A stretch of 29,694 nt of DNA, taken from contig JBCCZQ010000037.1 of assembly GCA_039187315.1 (NCBI GenBank), positions 1 to 29,694 on the forward strand, read 5' to 3'. Within the stretch, counting starts at the first letter, position 1, and the number at the start of each line of letters is the position of its first letter. This document shows positions 26,286-29,694 of this stretch, one piece after another. Below the pieces are notes generated by a model. It made no database searches. It was not told the origin of the DNA and saw only the letters and a list, made by a program, of their open reading frames with translations. The position numbers and the translations under genes are program-made. The DNA is from JANQQZ01 sp039187315. GTDB taxonomy: Bacteria > Planctomycetota > Phycisphaerae > Phycisphaerales > UBA1924.

Positions 26286-26497
26286 TCGAGGCGGCCTGAT
26301 GCCGTCGCGCCAAGTCCTCCGCGGCTCCCGCAAGGGCCGGCTGATCCCCCGTGCTCGTCGCGTTGGATCGGGCGACCGCCGCCGCAACGCTCGCGGGCTG
26401 CGACGGTATCGACTGGCTACAGTCATGCCCCTCTACGCCGCCCACGGTGGACCTTTCGACGGCGTATAGCTCGTGACGAATGACCGGAGACCCGCCC
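26286..26497. other. Gap between two exported-protein genes
   Basis: No convincing gene lies here. A 56-codon, Arg-rich frame (26299-26469) has no ribosome-binding site. TATAGC (26465-26470) may be a -10 box for the gene at 26498, with a leader of about 24 nt. Confidence 0.4.
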
Positions 26498-27376
26498 ATG
26501 GCCGCAGGCTCATCGATGCATCTGCTTTCTCGGACTACTCGCGCCTCTGTCGCCGTGGCGCTGGCACTTGCCGCGGGCAGCGGATCCGGACAGATCGTGA
26601 CCCCGGCGCCGCCGCCCCAGCCCGAACCGAACTACACGCCCATCGCGGACCGCCCCCCGCCACCGATCAGGCAAGCGGCGGCCCCCGCGGAGCCGGCCGA
26701 GCCCGCCTTCGACCCCTCGACGGTCGAGTTCGAGCCGATCTATCGCGTGGAGAACGGCGCGTTGATCCGACCAGAAGAGGGCGGTGAGCTCGCATCGCTC
26801 AAGGCCAACCCGCTGATCCCGGATGACCTCCGGCCGGTGATCGATGCGCTGCTCGAGGATCGCGTGCGGGCGATGTACAACGTCATCATCGTAAACCCGC
26901 GTGAGGCCGTGCGTCTTGCACAGGGCGAAGCGAGGACGATCGATGTCGGCGACCGTGCGTCGCTCGAGGCGGTCGCGCAGCTGGCCCGCGAGTTCGGCCC
27001 GCAGGGCGGCGCGATCACCACCATGCTCCAGCAGGGCGTGATTACCGACGACATGGCCCAGATGAGCCGGCACATCTGGCAGGATTACAGCCAGGCCGCC
27101 AGCGCAAGCATCATGGAGCGTTTCCGCGATGCCGAGGACCCGAACGACCAACTCCGCGAGCAGGCGCGGTTCCTGATGAACGAGAGCCTGACCGGCGCGT
27201 ACAACGCGATCGAGACGGTCTTCCGCCAGGTCCTCGGTGGCTTGGGCACGCCCGACGCCGCCGAGGCCCTCGCGCTCGAGGGCGACGCCTTTCTTGAGGC
27301 AGCGGGCAACCTGCTCTCCGAACGCAGCGATGAGGAGCTGACCGAGCTCTTCCGCGCAGCGATCGGCGGGCTCTGA
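26498..27376 (+). CDS. Exported protein, unknown function
   Basis: A 292-residue protein with an N-terminal signal-like region ('ASVAVALALAAGSGSGQ'), a Pro-rich linker (about 35-70) and a helical, acidic body with no recognised motif. The start ATG 26498 is preferred because GGAG lies 9 nt upstream; ATG 26480 is in frame but not well spaced. It is the same length as the exported protein just upstream, and both are charged helical proteins, but I see no clear sequence similarity between them. It may be co-regulated with it. Confidence 0.65.
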   Translation: MAAGSSMHLLSRTTRASVAVALALAAGSGSGQIVTPAPPPQPEPNYTPIADRPPPPIRQAAAPAEPAEPAFDPSTVEFEPIYRVENGALIRPEEGGELASLKANPLIPDDLRPVIDALLEDRVRAMYNVIIVNPREAVRLAQGEARTIDVGDRASLEAVAQLAREFGPQGGAITTMLQQGVITDDMAQMSRHIWQDYSQAASASIMERFRDAEDPNDQLREQARFLMNESLTGAYNAIETVFRQVLGGLGTPDAAEALALEGDAFLEAAGNLLSERSDEELTELFRAAIGGL

Positions 27377-27401
27377 GTCTCGGATCACGCCGCCCGCGCG
27401 G

Positions 27402-27407
27402 TAGGCT
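27402..27407 (+). promoter_or_regulatory. Leaderless -10 element
   Basis: TAGGCT is followed by 6 nt and GTG 27414, the start of the double zinc-ribbon gene. No clear -35 box is visible. Confidence 0.5.
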
Positions 27408-27413
27408 GGGCGT

Positions 27414-28007
27414 GTGGACGAGCGGAAGCCCAACGCGAACAACGACGCTGAACAGCTCCGGTCTTACCTCGCCGAGCGCGATGTGCCGTGCCCGGGGTGC
27501 GGGTACAACCTGCGCGGCGTCCGCGAGCCGGTGTGCCCGGAGTGCGGCGAGACGATCCTGCTCGACAAGATCAAACGAGTCTTCGTGCTGTTATCACATC
27601 GTGACGCGCCGTGTCCGAGCTGCGGTCACAACTTGCGCGGGGTATCTGAATTTGTATGTCCCGCCTGCCTGGCCACGTTTGATCCATGGCGTATCGAGGC
27701 ATTCCTGCGCCTGCTCAAGTGGCGATGGTTGATCTATGCCGTCCACGCCGCTGGCTTTGGCTTCGGTCTGCTCGGGTCGCTTGTGATCGTAGGCTCTGCT
27801 GCGAGCGGATACGGATCCGCACCAATCGGGTGGGTAGTTTCACTGTCTTCGCTCGTGTTGTCGGTCGTTGGCGTCGCCATCTTCCGCCGCCATATGCAGA
27901 GCACTGCGAAGTTCGGCATCGTGTTCTGGGTTCCGCATGTAGCACTAGCCGGCTTGCATGGCATTCCGGTTGGAGTGACTATCGCGTGGTTGTTCAGCAT
28001 GCGATGA
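27414..28007 (+). CDS. Double zinc-ribbon membrane protein
   Basis: A 197-residue protein with two zinc ribbons. The first is 'CPGCGYNLRGV' followed by 'CPECGE'; the second is 'CPSCGHNLRGV' followed by 'CPAC'. Three hydrophobic stretches follow (about 105-130, 138-160, 172-195), so it is probably an inner-membrane protein with a cytoplasmic zinc domain. The first ribbon shares an 86-bp block with the next gene (27463-27548 versus 28071-28156, 3 differences), while the membrane parts do not match. The membrane part is visibly richer in A and T than its neighbours. The start is GTG 27414. Function unknown; the ribbon may bind nucleic acid or protein. Confidence 0.75.
   Translation: MDERKPNANNDAEQLRSYLAERDVPCPGCGYNLRGVREPVCPECGETILLDKIKRVFVLLSHRDAPCPSCGHNLRGVSEFVCPACLATFDPWRIEAFLRLLKWRWLIYAVHAAGFGFGLLGSLVIVGSAASGYGSAPIGWVVSLSSLVLSVVGVAIFRRHMQSTAKFGIVFWVPHVALAGLHGIPVGVTIAWLFSMR
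27463..27548 (+). repeat. 86-bp zinc-ribbon block, copy 1
   Basis: Matches 28071-28156 at 83 of 86 positions; the differences are two adjacent bases in the CPGC/CPRC codon region and one in the GVRE codons. It encodes the first zinc ribbon of the gene. Confidence 0.9.
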
Positions 28008-28011
28008 ACTC

Positions 28012-28039
28012 TTGAGAACGAGCATGCGTGCTGTAGACT
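28012..28039 (+). promoter_or_regulatory. Leaderless promoter of the zinc-ribbon gene
   Basis: TTGAGA (28012-28017), a 16-nt spacer and TAGACT (28034-28039) form a sigma-70-like promoter. The -10 box ends 6 nt before ATG 28046. It is the clearest leaderless promoter of the set. Confidence 0.65.
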
Positions 28040-28045
28040 CGGTGC

Positions 28046-28486
28046 ATGTCCGAGGCCGACCAACTCCGTGCTTACCTCGCCGAGCGCGATGTGCCGTGCC
28101 CAAGGTGCGGGTACAACCTGCGCGGCGTGCGCGAGCCGGTGTGCCCGGAGTGCGGCCGAACGTTATCGAAGCATGCGTTCGAGCACGCACGAAGGCTGGA
28201 TCGTGCGACACATGGTCCCCACGCCTTATGGATTCTATTTTGTTGGCTGATGATCTGGCTTGGCCTGATCACCGGCATCGACTTTGCTGCGCAAAAGCCC
28301 ACGACGTACTTGGCTCCGATGATGTTCTTCGGCGGTCTTGGCCCTTTCATAGTGTTCATGGTTCGTCGAACACACCATCGGCGCGAGCACCCGGGGGTCT
28401 TCTTCAGGCCCGGTTTCTTGCTTTTGGCAACACCCATATTCATCTCAGTGCTTGTCATTTCCCAGTGGATCTTGGTTGCGCCATAA
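28046..28486 (+). CDS. Zinc-ribbon membrane protein
   Basis: A 146-residue protein with one zinc ribbon ('CPRCGYNLRGV', then 'CPECGR') followed by three hydrophobic stretches (about 60-80, 88-108 and 124-144). Its N-terminal part is almost the same as that of the gene just upstream, but the membrane part differs. This looks like a tandem duplication or module exchange. The C-terminal DNA is richer in A and T than the rest of the window. Start ATG 28046 follows TAGACT-N6 and has no Shine-Dalgarno site. Function unknown. Confidence 0.75.
   Translation: MSEADQLRAYLAERDVPCPRCGYNLRGVREPVCPECGRTLSKHAFEHARRLDRATHGPHALWILFCWLMIWLGLITGIDFAAQKPTTYLAPMMFFGGLGPFIVFMVRRTHHRREHPGVFFRPGFLLLATPIFISVLVISQWILVAP
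28071..28156 (+). repeat. 86-bp zinc-ribbon block, copy 2
   Basis: Second copy of the block at 27463-27548 with 3 differences. It starts 608 bp further on, in the same orientation and frame. Confidence 0.9.
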
Positions 28487-28525
28487 CTCGCCGAACCCCA
28501 ACCCCCAACTCCGCGTACAGAACGG

Positions 28526-28542
28526 TATCGGACCGGCCGATA
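28526..28542. promoter_or_regulatory. Palindrome upstream of the SpoVR gene
   Basis: TATCGG-ACCGG-CCGATA has perfect 6-bp arms. Its right arm overlaps TAGACC (28541-28546), a possible -10 box for the SpoVR-family gene, so it could be an operator. It could also be a weak terminator for the preceding gene. Confidence 0.35.
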
Positions 28543-28578
28543 GACCCCGGGAGGTGAGAGCCCGCCGGGAGGTCACGC

Positions 28579-29694
28579 ATGCTGCCGCTCGCACACAGCC
28601 GACGTTCCACCGATCTGCCGCCCGAGCTGCTTGAGCACATGGCCGTCATCAAGGCCAAGGCGATCGGCTACGGCCTGGACTTCTACGAGACCGTGTTCGA
28701 GGTCCTCGACTTCGACACCATGAACCAGATCGCGGCCTACGGCGGGTTTCCCGTCCGCTACCCGCACTGGAAATGGGGCGCCGCGTACGACGGCATGAAG
28801 AAGCGCGACGCCTACGGCCTCGGCCGAATCTACGAGATGGTCATCAACAACGACCCCTGCTACGCCTACCTGCAAGAGTCCAACAGCGTCACCGACCAGA
28901 AGCTCGTCATGGCGCACGTCTACGGGCACGCCGACTTCTTCAAGCACAACTTCTGGTTCAGCAAGACCAACCGCAAGATGATCGACCAGATGGCCAACCA
29001 CGCGACGCGTGTGCGGCGGCACATCGAGCGGCAGGGGCAGACCGTGGTCGAACGCTTCATCGACCGGTGCCTGTCGATCGAGCACCTGATCGACCCGCAC
29101 AGCGTCTTCGTCCAGCGGGAATCGAACGAGCCCGGGACGAACCCGTACGAGCCGAGCCGGCTGCCGGCCAAGGACTACATGGACCCGTTCGTCAACCCGC
29201 AGGCGGTGCTCGACGCGGAAAAAGCAGCGCACGAGGCGCGCAGCGAAGCCGCCAAGTCGCGCTTCCCGGCGGAACCGATGCGGGACGTCTTGCGCTTCCT
29301 GATGCTGCACGCCCCGCTCGAAGACTGGCAGGCGGACATCCTGTCGATCATCCGCGACGAGGCGTACTACTTCGCGCCGCAGGCCCAGACCAAGGTCATG
29401 AACGAGGGCTGGGCGACGTATTGGCACAGCAAGCTGATGACGAACCATTTCCTGGATTCGTCCGAGATCATCCACTACGCCGACCAGCACTCGGGCGTGG
29501 TGCACATGGCGCCGGGCGGTTTCAACCCATACAAGATCGGCGTCGAGCTGTTCAAGGACATCGAGCGCCGCTGGGACCGCGGCCAGCACGGCCCGGAGTG
29601 GGATCGCCTCGACGACCTGGGCGCCAAGAAGCGCCACGACGATGGCAGCATGGCCGGGCGGGACAAGATATTCCAGATCCGATCGATCTACAAC
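28579..29694 (+). CDS. SpoVR-family protein (3' end outside the window)
   Basis: The frame stays open for 372 codons to the window end, so the gene is partial. The protein shows SpoVR/YcgB family segments: 'IKAKAIGYGLDFYETVFEVL', 'MAHVYGHADFFKHNFWF', 'EGWATYWHSKLM', and a 'HSGVVHMAPGGFNPYKIG' stretch. Family members are linked to spore cortex formation in Bacillus and to stress or starvation responses in other bacteria. They usually sit with a PrkA/YeaG kinase gene and a DUF444/YeaH gene; those may lie beyond the edge. ATG 28579 has GGAGG 6 nt upstream. A His/Glu-rich core suggests a metal-dependent enzyme, but that is not shown here. Confidence 0.92.
   Translation, partial: MLPLAHSRRSTDLPPELLEHMAVIKAKAIGYGLDFYETVFEVLDFDTMNQIAAYGGFPVRYPHWKWGAAYDGMKKRDAYGLGRIYEMVINNDPCYAYLQESNSVTDQKLVMAHVYGHADFFKHNFWFSKTNRKMIDQMANHATRVRRHIERQGQTVVERFIDRCLSIEHLIDPHSVFVQRESNEPGTNPYEPSRLPAKDYMDPFVNPQAVLDAEKAAHEARSEAAKSRFPAEPMRDVLRFLMLHAPLEDWQADILSIIRDEAYYFAPQAQTKVMNEGWATYWHSKLMTNHFLDSSEIIHYADQHSGVVHMAPGGFNPYKIGVELFKDIERRWDRGQHGPEWDRLDDLGAKKRHDDGSMAGRDKIFQIRSIYN

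Noticed and set aside
26299..26469. 56-codon Arg-rich plus-strand frame
   Set aside because: No ribosome-binding site or leaderless -10 element, and a composition typical of chance frames in GC-rich DNA.
28573..29637. 354-codon open frame on the minus strand at the right edge
   Set aside because: Antisense to the SpoVR-family gene, whose plus-strand frame is open to the edge and has family motifs and a ribosome-binding site.

Overview
The window is chromosomal DNA of a high-GC, diderm (LPS and outer-membrane building) bacterium. Several features fit the Planctomycetota, probably class Phycisphaerae: a bamA-ompH-lpxD-lpxC cluster, an orphan prepilin-like protein with a GFTLIELL start, several small membrane proteins carrying a 'CPxCGYxLRG' zinc ribbon, an orphan MoxR ATPase, and a sigma/anti-sigma/PDZ operon. 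The placement is inferred from gene content, not from a tree. I see no rRNA, tRNA, CRISPR array, insertion sequence or prophage. Genes are densely packed, often with 4-base stop/start overlaps.

Layout. 0.1-1.1 kb: a DciA-like protein (DUF721) and a zinc-ribbon membrane protein on the plus strand. 1.1-6.2 kb: an envelope operon on the minus strand, transcribed bamA > ompH/skp > lpxD > lpxC. 6.4-8.6 kb: a small membrane protein, then gatC-gatA (minus) for Glu/Asp-tRNA amidation. 8.6-10.7 kb: a candidate small membrane protein, a VTT-domain membrane protein and an RNase Z-like metallo-hydrolase. 10.7-13.2 kb: a possible dnaA promoter and structured leader, dnaA, and an AT-richer gap with two perfect DnaA boxes that is the best oriC candidate. 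13.2-15.5 kb: tatC > tadA > fpg (minus). 15.7-18.7 kb: ECF sigma factor, membrane anti-sigma-like protein and exported PDZ/coiled-coil protein in one operon. 18.7-20.9 kb: two strong hairpins, a MoxR ATPase, and a cysteine-free Rrf2-type regulator with an Asn/Gly/His-rich tail. 20.9-23.0 kb: lysS and a PilZ protein (minus). 23.2-27.4 kb: prepilin-like protein, membrane protein, pyrE (minus) and two exported proteins of unknown role. 27.4-28.5 kb: two related zinc-ribbon membrane proteins sharing an almost identical 86-bp block. 28.6 kb to the edge: a SpoVR-family gene cut by the window end.

The most striking cross-cutting signal is in start-site architecture. Six genes (gatC, the small gene at 8591, the VTT gene, lysS and both zinc-ribbon genes at 27.4-28.5 kb) have a -10-like hexamer TA(G/C)(A/G)CT placed exactly 6 nt before their ATG/GTG, and pyrE has one at 5 nt. 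That is the geometry of leaderless mRNAs. Other genes (the DciA gene, ompH, the PDZ gene, moxR, the prepilin-like gene, the exported genes, spoVR) instead have a clear GGAG/GGAGG site. The region therefore seems to use two modes of translation start.

No clearly novel defence or mobile system is visible. The items most worth following up are the leaderless promoter class, the oriC, the structured dnaA leader, the hairpin pair before moxR, the Rrf2 tail and the zinc-ribbon module duplication.
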